Source: Hemileia vastatrix (lineage: Eukaryota > Basidiomycota > Pucciniomycetes > Pucciniales > Zaghouaniaceae). From it: a DNA stretch of 64,000 bases. The notes below the pieces were generated by a model. The model was given only the letters and a program-made list of their open reading frames with translations. It made no database searches and was not told the DNA's origin. The stretch lies in the NCBI GenBank assembly GCA_030280995.1, contig JASXTE010000012.1, forward strand, positions 6,395,001-6,459,000. Reading direction: 5' to 3'. How positions within the stretch are numbered: position 1 is the first letter of the stretch; every line of letters begins with the position of its first letter. Both the position numbers and the translations under genes were made by a program. Shown piece after piece: positions 32,759-43,590 of this stretch.

Positions 32759-34893
32759 ATGCCTCAATTAAATGTTAATCAATCACCAAATCAAAGTTTC
32801 AATCAAAGTAGTGTTATATTTAGATCAGATCATGGAATATATAGTGCTGTAGTAGAATAATTTTTTGGCCCTGTAATTGGTGAAAAATAAAAGTGCATTC
32901 ACCCTGGATGCTCAAGTAAGATTAAGCACAATAAAAAGACAAAAACAAACCTTCTTACCCACGCAAAATAACATGTGGAAGAGTGGAGAGCTGCTATAGC
33001 TGCATATGAAAGTCTAATGGACCCATATGAATTGAATGATGAAGCTCAGGCTTATAATTTTGAATCTAGTAGTCATGGAGCACTCAAAAAATATTTGCAA
33101 AAAGAAAAGAAACAAAAATTCAACATTAATCTTCTTAATTTTATTATTGACAACAATAAGTCTCTCTCTGTCATTGAAAACCTCTCTTTTTGTTCTATGA
33201 TTACAGGCCTTGAACCTCAAATCACATTCATATCTGCTTACACAATATCTAGAAGGATATCAGCTTTACATATCTCTTCACAGAAAATAGTAATGTGTCT
33301 AATACAAAAATCAGCTCATTGCTTTGCTTTTACAACAGATATCTGGAATTTTCTGGGAGGAACCCCTCACATTAGTTTAACAGCACATTATATTGATGAA
33401 GATTGGAGAGTTAAATAGGTTTTGGTTGGCTTCTTTTTTTTAATGGATTCCATTCAGGCACTTGGATATTCAAAAAAAATTTCTCACTCTTAAAAAAATT
33501 TTTTTAAGATAAAGGTGCTGGCAAGTATAATGAAAATTTCAAAAATGCTGATACAATGGCAGATCAAAACTCTGAACAAGATCAATATGATGGAACATGT
33601 CAAAGTTTTTCAGATTAGGAGGATATTCTAGATATACTTACTGAAGGATACAAGCTAATACAAGAACATGGAGATAAAATCTTAGGAATTGCCATGAATA
33701 ATTCAAGTAATAATGATGTTTCTGTTGAGATAGCTGTTGAGAAGGGACTTTTTCCAGATGTTAAAAATTATATTTGATGTTTTGCTCAAGTCTTAAATCT
33801 TGAAACTGAAAGCTCATTGAAATATTTTCCTGATGATATTATTGATCTTGGAAAAACCATTGGTCTGATTCAGGAAAATGATCAAAGAGCCCCAAGATCC
33901 AGGGAGATATGTAATGATGAAAAGTGTAAGGCTGTCAAACCAATATTGAACAATGCGACTCAATGGAATTCAACTTTTGAAATACTTTATCTTTCTCTTC
34001 TGAAAAAGAGAGCATACAACAGACGGATCTTAGATTTTAATAAAGGTGGTATTATTGATGATTCAGTAAGTTAATTTTGTAAAAAATGAGTGAAAATAAC
34101 TTATCATGCTTATTTAATTATTTAGATTGATATTTCAGCTTTGAAATGGAATGAATTGATGGCAATATGCAAGTTTCTTGAGCCCTTCAAACAAGACTCA
34201 TTGATTGTACAAGCTGAGAGATATCCAACAATAACTCACATTCTCCCATGGTATGATCTATTGCTTAATCATACTGATTCATTCCATGATAAATATGGAG
34301 AAGATTAATTTTTGCACAATCCAGCTTCAAAAGCTTTTGAAAAGTTGGAAAAATATTAAAACTTCAGCTCTGGGCACTACACCATTGCAAATATTCTGGA
34401 TCCACTCTTGAAGCTAGATTTTTACAATGATCCCCAAAAGGATGACCATGAATTTTACAATGACAAGAAAAAAGCTGAGAGCTGTTTGTAACTAATTTAT
34501 AAATAGTATAATTTTGCTTCTGAGACAAGAAAGAATTATTTCAATGTAGATAAAACTTATTTCAAAACTCCTTATGATAGATTTGATGATTATGTAGACA
34601 AACAAGAGGACAAAGTTTGTGATTATTTGAAGCTTTTTCATGCTCCAAAAAGTCAAGACATTCTATTGTGGTGGAAAGAGTATCAGAGCACATTCAGAAT
34701 TCTTTTTATAGTTGCTAGAGATTATTTTTCTATATCTGCTACTTCTTCTCCCAGTGAAGGAACATTCTCATCATCTGGAAGTATGATTTAAGTATGTTGA
34801 ACTTCTCTAGCTGAAAGTACAGTTAAAGCAGGCATGTGCCTAAGAAATTGGCTGCAACATTATATTTTGAGTAAGGCATCACTAGTTGCATGA
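32759..34893 (+). pseudogene. hAT transposase with BED zinc finger
   Basis: From ATG 32759 (MPQLNVNQSPNQSFNQSSVI). A BED finger (CIHPGCSSKIKHNKK, LLTHAKxH) follows two early stops. Then come the catalytic-domain blocks (AFTTDIWNFLGGTPHISLTA, HYIDEDWRVK), a middle part with VKPILNNATQWNSTFEIL, a clean intron at 34066-34125 (GTAAGT...TTTAG), ILDPLLKLDFYNDPQ, and the C-terminal dimerisation block (LLWWKEYQSTFRILFIVARD, YFSISATSSPSEGTFSSSG). At least ten stops and frame changes are present. The enzyme cuts and pastes hAT DNA; this copy is dead. Confidence 0.85.
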
Positions 34894-37129
34894 AGCTAAA
34901 TACAACTAAGATTTCATGATATAAATTGATATCATGTCCCTTTTGAAATGTAAATTTATTATACTTTTTGTGCCATGCTTGAAATTTGCCTAAAGTTCAT
35001 TGAGGAAAATGGTAAATTGAGTTGTTTCAGTGTTATGTATTCAATAGGGGGTGTCAATGTTGACCAATACATAATTAAATTAATTGCATATAAAAATCAT
35101 TATACCCCAATTATCTTCCACAATTATTTTTTCTAATAATTGGGTTATTAGATCTTTTATGTGTCAGTATTCACCTCTATCTGACATTTTTATCCTCAAT
35201 TTTTCATAACCACATCTTGAACAACTTTCTGGATATCCCAGGCTTCCTGCCTTGCTGCACACTCCAATCCTGTCATTCTATCCATTCAGAGCCTCTCCCC
35301 ATCTAATCTGTTTTTTTCTTCTCCTTTTCATCTTCAAATATCTTAGCATGCCTTGTCATCATAGATCTTCTCAAAGGAAGCCTTCCTCCTGTTTTTCTTC
35401 AAATCCCACTACTCCCTTATTTGCCCACTCAGCTGAAAGATTGAAGACTGTTCAAGTAAAAAAAGATGATCACCTCATACTTATCAACTGGCTAAAAACT
35501 AAAGCTATTTATAATTTTTTTTTGGTACTGAGAATGCAACTAAAGTAAGAGGCCCCCTGAATCAAAAGTCAATGCATATCTTCTAATTGCCAATGAATTA
35601 TGAAATAAGAAAAAGGGAAGGATTTATCTTTTGCCTAAAAAGATGTCTGAATGCTTCAAGAACTATCAAGACAAACACAAGAAGGCCAAGACTCTTTCAT
35701 CTTCCACTGGTTTTGTTATTACTGACCTTGATATCAGTAAGTGCATCAAATCTATAGACAATAAGATTGATTCTTCATTTCCTTACTATAAAGAGATGGA
35801 TTCCATATTTGGAGAGCAAATTTATGTTAATCCTTAAAACATGTTGGATGGAGAAGATGATATATCAGCCTAGATATCCATAGGACTGAGTATTTCTTAT
35901 ACTTAAAATAAGATAACCTTAAGTACACTGAGCTTATATCTTAAAAATAAGGTTAAAACAATTTTATATATGAGTATATTACATATATATATAATTTTAC
36001 TCTATTATATAAATTATAGTAGTTTAAATAGCTTATCCATAGCTTAATAATACTTATTAAGGTGTTAATGGAGTCATAATATACTTATCTTGCGTGATAT
36101 AAAGTATTTATTGACATACATAAGCTTATATGTATACATAAATCTCATATTCAGTGAAATATGCAGTATATTATGTATATTTAGGTATATAAGTGGGTTT
36201 TAGCCTCTTAATAGCCTATAACCTTTGTTTTTCTGCTTATTTTAGGTCATATTAATGTATCCAGTGGACTCACAACGCCTACAGAAGCATAAACATCTAT
36301 TTCAGGTGCATACACTCAGTTTGGACAACTTAATCTGCTTCCTTGGATGGATATTCACGGATTTATGGGTTGGGAGGTCATTTCTGGGTTAATATGGATT
36401 CTTGGGGATGTTATTGGGGGCTTGGACATTTCATTTGTCTCCTTTATATGATTTGGGTTTCATTATTCTCTTTGGATGAGCTATTTTACCTGTTTCTTTA
36501 TGGTATCTGCTTTTATCTGGATTTTCTATTTATGGTATGGGTCTGTGTTATCATTAATTGTGATGGAGGGTCCTTACTGGAGGTCTGGGTGTTGAATCTT
36601 CTTAAAGTGGACGCCATGGGGAGGTGATGGGCCCTCACAGTGCTGTAATTGCCGGGGATAGCAGTGACATCATCTGGATTGAAGATCTGTGCACTCCAGT
36701 GGAGTTTGGTATAAGTAAGGGAGGATTTTGGCAGTTATTAGACATCACTTACTTACTAAAATTCAAATAAACATTATAACACAATTATTATCATTTGTAA
36801 ATATATTATAAATTCTTTATAAATTGATATTATCTTTATATAAGCTATAACTATATTAGGGGGTGTCAGTTCTGGCAAATCCGCACTTAAATAAGTGCGG
36901 ATTTCCAAAACACACTAGCCCCAATACTGGTGGATTTCAAAATGAAATAAGTCACTTATTTCACTCAAATCCGCACTTTCTCAACCAAAAGTGCTGATTT
37001 CACCATCAAGTCCCATTTCACTGATTTGTCAGCATCATCCCATTCATACGCAGCACTCCGCAGAATAACACTTCATAACTCAAAACATCGTACATCACTT
37101 ACATCTTCATATCATATCATATAAGAGTC

Positions 37130-37660
37130 ATGCCTTCCTCACTTTCAAATCGTGATAAATTACATAAAGCAATGACTTTCATGGCGCTTGAACTGCTCTT
37201 GGACTCTGATTCCGATTCTGATCTAGAAGAAGATTTTGTCGTTATATCAAAAATGGCCAGGAAACGTTACCTTCTTCCCAGAAAGCCTCAAGTACTTCAT
37301 ACCCCCAAGTACACCATCCAAACACTTCTTAACCTATCTACACCCAGTTTTAGACAGCTGTTCAGGACTTCTCAGGAATTTTTCCTTAAATTGCTTGAGC
37401 TTATTCAGGATCATCCCATATTTCACAATAATTCTCAAAAAGAACAATGACATCCTTCAATTCAATTGGCCATCACACTATGCCGTTTGGGTTCAAATGG
37501 TAATGGAGCCGCTTTGAAACGTTTAGAAAATGTCTTTGATTTAGGGTATGGTTCAGTTAACACTTATACCAAACGATGTATCACTGCCATCAACTCCTTG
37601 GAATCATCCCCCTTTTCCCCCCTTTGGCTGCCTCATTCACCCCTCCTTGGCTCACTCTAA
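37130..37660 (+). pseudogene. Harbinger-like transposase N-terminus (element B)
   Basis: ATG 37130 (MPSSLSNRDKLHKAMTFMAL), the acidic patch, RKPQVLHTPKYTIQTLLNLS and PSFRQLFRTSQEFFLKLLEL, nearly identical to A. TGA at 37448-37450 replaces the Gln of A. The helical LAITLCRLGSNGNGAALKRL and GYGSVNTYTKRCITAINSL follow. After SLES the sequence leaves the transposase family and becomes pyrimidine-rich (Pro/Leu/Ser), with no DGT motif. The N-terminal domain may bind DNA, but catalysis is absent. Confidence 0.82.
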
Positions 37661-37803
37661 CCTCCCTTTTCTCCCTCTTTGGTCTCATCTCTCCCTTTCT
37701 CCCCCTTCTTGGTCTCCTCATATCTTCCCCTCATTCCACTCCACCCCCCACCAAATCCCCCAAATCCTCCCTCCAAATCCCCACCAAACCCGCCTCTAAC
37801 CCC

Positions 37804-38209
37804 CTCTGTTCTTCGGGCAAAGAACAGAGTTCACTTCCATTCACTTATATTTCTTTTTTCTCAACTCATCTCTCCAGGTAAGTCATTTTATTCTTTTTAA
37901 ACAGAGTGTGAAAATAGGAGGATGAACTCTGTTCTTCGCCCGAAGAACAGAGTTCACTTCCATTCACTTATATTTCTTTTTTCTAAACTCATCTCTCCAG
38001 GTAAGTCATTTTATTCTTTTTAAACAGAGTGTGAAAATAGGAGGATGAACTCTGTTCTTCGGGCGAAGAACAGAGTTCACTTCCATTCACTTATATTTCT
38101 TTTTTCTCAACTCATCTCTCCAGGTAAGTCATTTTATTCTTTTTAAACAGAGTGTGAAAATAGGAGGATGAACTCTGTTCTTCGGGCGAAGAACAGAGTT
38201 CACTTCCAT
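37804..38209. repeat. 123-bp tandem array with perfect palindromes (element B)
   Basis: Units begin at 37804, 37927, 38050 and 38173, exactly 123 bp apart, about 3.3 copies. Each unit has a palindrome GAACTCTGTTCTTCG / CGAAGAACAGAGTTC (15-bp arms, 2-base centre) and an ACTCATCTCTCCAG|GTAAGTCA segment resembling a splice donor. The centre is GG in units three and four, CC in unit two, and the first unit has one arm mismatch. Confidence 0.9.
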
Positions 38210-38549
38210 GAAATATTAGCTGAAACATAGTTTTCAATTCTGTAAAAACAGTTGTAAGTAATAGAAAAAGTCACTGATTTTTTTTATATGTAATCTGAAA
38301 TTTTTTAATAAAATTATTGTATTTAAGAATTGCAATATTGTCAATCAATCTTTATTGATCAACTTAATTTAATAAAGTATTATTTAAATAAGTTGCTTCA
38401 AAAAATACTTTGCATTGAACCTAGTTTCTAGACTTGATCTGCATTTTGGCTTAAGGAATTGTCATTACTTTAAAAGTAGTATACTTGACATATCTTATTT
38501 ATATATTAATTAATTTATGTAATTATATTGTATTTTGATGACTTTCACC

Positions 38550-38730
38550 CTTTACTTCAATAAAATGCAGGGGAGGGTATTGCCAATTTTTTAAATCTGA
38601 CATGTGAAATTGATGACTTAGAAAAATTTGGTGGTACCCACCCCTTGTTTCAATAAAATGCAGGGGAGGGCATTGCCAATTTTTTAAATCTGACATGTGA
38701 AATTGATGACTTAGAAAAATTTAGATAAGC
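38550..38730. repeat. Tandem AATAAA-bearing repeats of element B
   Basis: Two 93-bp units share CAATAAAATGCAGGGGAGGG, ATTGCCAATTTTTTAAATCT, GACATGTGAAATTGATGACT and a CCCACCCCTT spacer, between the two convergent genes. Confidence 0.8.
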
Positions 38731-38876
38731 AAACTTATTGACTAGAAAGTAAAGATAGAAAATTTTTATTATACATTCAAATTTTTGTCAAAAATAACGT
38801 ACTATATTCTTTTCCTTTTATAAGTCAGCATATAAGAAAATATTACCAAAATTAAATTAACTAGAAAAACAATTTA

Positions 38877-40191
38877 TCAATTGAAAAGGTCAAGTAATTT
38901 TTTAATGTCCTCATAAGATTGGCCATTTTTAACACATTCCATAATGAAATCTTTTTTTTTAAAACTCTCTTGTTTTTCCAATTCACAAGTAGCCATTTCT
39001 CTTTGAAATTGACGGTCATTTACTCTTTCCATCTGCTCTACCTCAAATTTTTTTTCTTCCAAATCTAAGGCTTGCTGATCTTTCCTTAGCATATGATCAA
39101 ACTTCATCTTCTCAAAGTCAAGGGCATTATTTGCAATAGTTGATTTCGCTGAGAAAATTAAATTGAAATAAATAAATAAATGAGTTAATGATTAAGATAT
39201 ATAGTAAACAAAACTTACTTATATCTTTTTTTTCAAAATAATCCTCAAGGGAGCCAAATGAGCTTGTTGAAGTATTACCACGTTTTAATAGATGGTTCAA
39301 GTTCATTGAAGTTGAGGCTCGACGCTTTAGTTTGGAGTTTGAACAAGAGGCTTCAGGAAGTTCTTCTAAAGCAGCTTCTAAAGAGGTATTCACATTTCCA
39401 GAATTGAGATTATTTAATGGAGATTGAGTTTGAGTAGGAGGAGACTAGAAAGAAAGAGAAATTCAGAGAAGAATTGAAGAAAAAACAAAAAGTAAACATA
39501 CATTTAAATTTTGGGCCTCTGAGGATTCAGATCTTCTGCGATATAATTGTTCTGCTTGATAGTTGGGATCATCTTCAGCTGAACTATGGTTAGAAGGTGG
39601 AGGGGATTGATCTTCTTCAAGTAAAGGTGTGTTGGGAGGATTATAGGAAGGTTTGGATCCAGAGGGTATATGCTTAGTAGTATCGTGTAGAAACCAAGGG
39701 TTTACATCAACTCGGGTGCCAAAAAGATTATCCATTTCCTCATAGAAAGGACACATGACATTGAGCTTTTCGGAAACAGTAGTAATTCCAATCTCCAAAT
39801 CATCATCGTCAATACCAAAGCCAGTTTCATTTACAGCATGATGAGTCTTTTTATATTTTGAATGGTAACTCTTAAATCTCTCCTTCATTTGTTTAGGATT
39901 GATATCGATTCTCCCCCTTGTTTTCTTCCTTACTTCATTGGCCATCAACAAGTAGCCATTAACCTTTGAAGAAGGTGGACGTCCAATACGAGTGGACTTT
40001 TCACATCCAAAACATGCTTCAAAATTTGATTTTATTTTAAGGAAGTTGATTATGATGAGATAATCATCCTTTTTAAGCTGACCTGAACCTGCCTTTGATT
40101 TTTCAGGTGTAGGGCTTGCTTTACGAGGAGACTTTTGTGACGAAGCAGATTTTTGAGTTACCTTTTGAGATTTGGAATGTCTGGGAGGCAT
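38877..40191 (-). CDS. Myb/SANT-like DNA-binding protein of element B (intact, 3 exons)
   Basis: Exons 40191-39502, 39444-39219 and 39148-38877 (690, 226 and 272 nt) join in phase to 395 residues plus stop; introns are 57 and 70 nt with GTATGT and GTAAGT donors. I start at MPPRHSKSQKV because D and E begin MPRHHRSS and MPCHHRSS there. Residues about 45-110 (LKKDDYLIIINFLKIKSNFE, IGRPPSSKVNGYLLMANEVR, MKERFKSYHSKYKK) form a trihelix/Myb-like domain. The middle is Ser/Pro-rich; the C-terminus is a Glu/Lys/Gln coiled coil ending YEDIKKLLDLFN. By analogy with PIF/Harbinger it binds element ends. Family placement is inferred. This is the best-preserved element gene here. Confidence 0.8.
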
Positions 40192-40267
40192 TATGAAACT
40201 GGCACATAACAAGAAAAAAGATTAAAAAGTAGAAGAAATAAGTAAAAAAGAATGTAAACATGCCTGG

Positions 40268-40562
40268 TCAAAATATTGAAAATGTCAGGAAGGGGTGTGT
40301 GCCGAGGATTGATGGGTAGGTAGCGAGGAAGGTCAGTGTGTCACATGTGACAGGGATGGGGTAAGAAAGGAAGGGATGTTTTGTGGCCAAAATGTGGTTG
40401 TGAAAAAAAACCGGAAAAAAGTGCTGATTTGAGGTCATAACTGACACCCTTTTTTGAAATAAGTGACTTTTTTGCAAAATTTAAGTGCTGATTTGTAAGT
40501 GCTGATTTGGTTTGAAATCCGCACTTAATTTAAGTGCGGATTTGCCAGAACTGACACCCCCT
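40268..40562. repeat. Element B Myb-side terminal region (promoter and subterminal motifs)
   Basis: Mirrors 12398-12692 of element A with almost no change. It carries AAATC(C/A)GCACTT motifs in both orientations and, reading outward-in, the presumed promoter of the Myb-like gene. Confidence 0.6.
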
Positions 40563-40740
40563 ATTATATTCATCTATTTTCCACCACTAGCACGCATTTA
40601 AATCCAAGTATTGTGAGTTTTTGAGTATAACTATTTTATTAGTCTTCCCCTGAGGTTTAATCACTAAATAATTTATCAATAAGTAGTAGGACCATTAATA
40701 AATACTATTAAATCATACTTATATACTAGATACACTGACA

Positions 40741-41249
40741 ATTGGGGCTCTTTCCTTAGTTTTTTACTTATTATTTAGTATAAGCCTTGGGACGTGATTT
40801 TTACTTTAGTATAGCTCAAACTAACCAAATATTTGGGTCTGCTGCATATTAGTGGGTCATCATAATTTAATGATTTCAGAAAAGAGCCCTTATAATAATT
40901 TTACTAATTTTTTATAATAAAAATTAGGTATTTACAGTAGTAACTGTACCCAATATAAACCCAATTTCACTTGGTATTTGGTCACCAATATAACACCCAA
41001 TTAAATTGGTATTTGGTTATAGCTTGATAAGCTATTTATTCAACCTTATAAAGGTCTAGTTAAACTTATTGTTTTATTTTTAACAGATTTTTTTGAATTT
41101 TTATTACATTTTATTTAAATAAATAAAGATTTAAATTCAGGGTAAGATCCAGTGCTTTTTATTAGTAATAACATTGCTAATACTTTTAATCTACTAATTC
41201 CAATAGGTTTTCCTTTCTGTAGATGTGATATATTGTTATTTTTATCAAT
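40741..41249 (+). promoter_or_regulatory. Gypsy-2 primer-binding site and leader
   Basis: ATTGGGGCTCTTTCC directly follows the LTR and parallels the Gypsy-1 site. The leader is AT-rich with a partly duplicated segment near 40955-41030 (CCCAATT, TTGGTATTTGGT). No ORF of note. Confidence 0.6.
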
Positions 41250-43590
41250 ATGAGTGCTCCCCAGGACAATGTAAGTGAAAAGCCTGCTTATAATACCAGG
41301 TCTAAAGCTAACAAAAACATTGTTCCAGGAAATAACCATGGAGGGTCAGTCATACCCCCAGGCAGAGCAAATGAGCATAGAGGAAAAAGACACCCTCTTA
41401 AAAAAGATTACCATAAAAAAGATGTCTCCTCCTCTACAGGATAAACTATCCCATCTGGAAAAACAGGTCCTGAAGTTGGAGGAATCAAAGTCTCTCATGC
41501 TCAAGGAGGTAGAGCAATTACAGACCAATTTCAAGGTAGGATTCCAGCAGATAAACCAGTCATTGGAAGAGCTAAAGGGAGGCCAGCCAAGTCAGAAACC
41601 CCCTACCCCAGGAGGTTCACATCACTCCCAGGAGAAAATACTGGTAGACAAATGGAGGTGGGATTGGTTCCATCAACAATAGTCTAGTCACAACTGCAAC
41701 AAGGATCCTCCTCATCATCAGACTTCCTCAGTTCACCCCTACAAGGGAAAACAAAGGTGCCAAAAATCAGGGCTCACACAAATTTTGTGGTAAGTAGATT
41801 ACCCTCTCAGATTGAACACAATACTGATAATTACAATGTAGGTAATATTATTGATGTCAAATCTGTGCAGAAAATAGAGGAGGACTTAAGAGAATTAGGT
41901 TTTAATGTAGATACACCTGACTTGTCTTTTTTCAATAACAACAGTAGTATTTATAATACAGTTAATCCTCAGTTTCCACCACTTACTAGTGAGATGAGAA
42001 GTTTACAAGAGAGTGAGAGAGTTGAGAAGGAAGACATGGAGTATTTTAATAATAATCCAACTGTCCATAGAATTGTTTCAGCATTGTGGAATAGAATGAC
42101 TGATTGTGAGGAACAGACAGTTAAGCTCACAAGTGATACAATTTCATCCTTAACATTAAATATTTCTCAACTGGCAACACATAATAAAGAATTAGAGAAT
42201 GAACATTTATCTCTAACTCTTAAATATGATTCATTAAGTAATAAATATAATTAACTTTCAAACAAATTATGTGAGTTGGAAAAATTGTATGAAACACATT
42301 TATTGAAAACTGAATCAAGAACTAAGTTATTTTTTGCCTAGACAAATCAAAGTGTCTCTGAGCTGCTACAAAGATTGACTAAAGTTGAGATTAAAACTGT
42401 CAATCTACTAATGAACCAGGATAATCATAAGTATACTCAGTATAATAATAATCCTTTCATTGGAAAAAGTGAATCTCATTCCTGCCCTATACCACCACAA
42501 CTAAAACCATCTGGTGGTAGTGTCAAATCTGAAAATGTAAGTCAGAAATCTGTACAGGAGGAAATACAAGACCATTTATCAAGAGTAAATGAGTTGTTGA
42601 ATTTACCTAAGATTAGTGAAATAAAATCCAATCAGAAGAACTGGCCTAAGATAGATCAGTACCTAACTTATGATGGGGAAGCCATCTCTGATTGGCAACA
42701 TTTTATTCAAAGAATTGACAATTTGAAATTCTCATATAAGTTACCAGATGAAGAAATAACATCAAAATTGATCTCTTTATTTAAGGATGTTGCTTTATTG
42801 TGGTTTGAAGCTGTTTTGAATGAGGGTAAAGATTACTCTTGGGCTGAATGGAAACAACTAATTAAAAAACAATTTGGAGGCTCTAAATTTAGGCTCACTC
42901 AGCAGAGACTTTATGAGAAAACTAGGTACAATCCATTTAATGGTGACAAAACTATGGTATTTTTAATGAATTTAAATAAAATATTAAAAGGCATTGAGCC
43001 TAACATGGATTTTAACTTATGGAAAGATAAGATAATATATAAATTACCTATATCTGTCAGAGACATTGTTGTAGCTAGAACAATTAATGTTACTGAATAT
43101 TCCGACTTTATTAATATTTGCAATGAAATATTACTAAACCATAAGTATGAAGCAAGGTATTCCACTTATAAACAAAATGTTGAACCTGTGAAAAATCAGA
43201 ATTCAAAAACGCTTCAGGAGAGGCAGAAAAAACCTACTGCACCTGTAGTACCTAAAAAGTATGAAACAAATACTTGTTATAAGTGTAACAAACCTTGGGT
43301 TAAAGGTCACAAATGTGAGAAGAATATAAATATTGTTGAAAATCAACATGAATCTGATACTGAAACTGAAAAAAGTAAAGAATCAAGTGATTATGACAGT
43401 AATATCTCATATAGTAATGAACATGAAGTCTGTATGTTGGAAGATGATTTGTCCATCTTTGACAACCCAATATTGAATATGGACTCAAATGAATCTTTAA
43501 TTAATTTTGAGGATGCTGAAATAATTAAAGATATACAAGCTGATAACTTTAGAATGACACCTATCATGGTTCCAGCTATCATTTCTGGTT
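41250..43590 (+). pseudogene. Gypsy-2 gag
   Basis: ATG 41250 opens MSAPQDNVSEKPAYNTRSKA, with the NTRSK motif common in these gags. A coiled-coil ORF in the +1 frame follows (MEGQSYPQAEQMSIEEKD, LSHLEKQVLKLEESKSLML), then the main frame from about 41700. Stops lie at 42252 and about 42339. The capsid (NWPKIDQYLTYDGEAISDWQ, WFEAVLNEGKDYSWAEWKQL, LPISVRDIVVART) parallels Gypsy-1. The zinc knuckle is intact: CYKCNKPWVKGHKC. A TAA at 43590 ends the segment just before the protease. Confidence 0.82.

Larger units (their letters stand above)
36858..40562 (+). mobile_element. Harbinger-like element B in the Gypsy-2 5' LTR
   Basis: Ends AGGGGGTGTCAGTTCTGGCA and the inverse, flanked by ATT at 36855-36857 and 40563-40565. 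The empty site is visible in the 3' LTR at about 48190-48200 with a single ATT, which proves the 3-bp duplication. Content: transposase N-terminus (plus), a 123-bp tandem array with palindromes, the AATAAA repeats, and an intact Myb/SANT-like gene (minus). It lacks a catalytic domain, so it must rely on an outside transposase. Confidence 0.92.
35863..40740 (+). repeat. Gypsy-2 5' LTR, interrupted by element B
   Basis: The LTR runs 35863-36857 and resumes 40566-40740 after element B, about 1,170 bp in total against 1,149 bp for the 3' LTR; the difference is mostly a 22-bp stretch near 36705-36730 absent from the 3' copy. It ends ACACTGACA. A TATATAAG box is near 36187. Confidence 0.88.

Noticed and set aside
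36343..36627. ORFs of 80-99 codons repeated in the Gypsy-2 family LTRs (also 47707-47955, 49523-49869)
   Set aside because: Frames differ between copies and the peptides are Trp/Tyr/Phe-rich translations of LTR sequence; no conserved frame.
37548..37900. Overlapping Pro/Leu/Ser-rich ORFs after the B transposase remnant
   Set aside because: Three frames are open at once over a pyrimidine-rich tract; this is composition, not coding.
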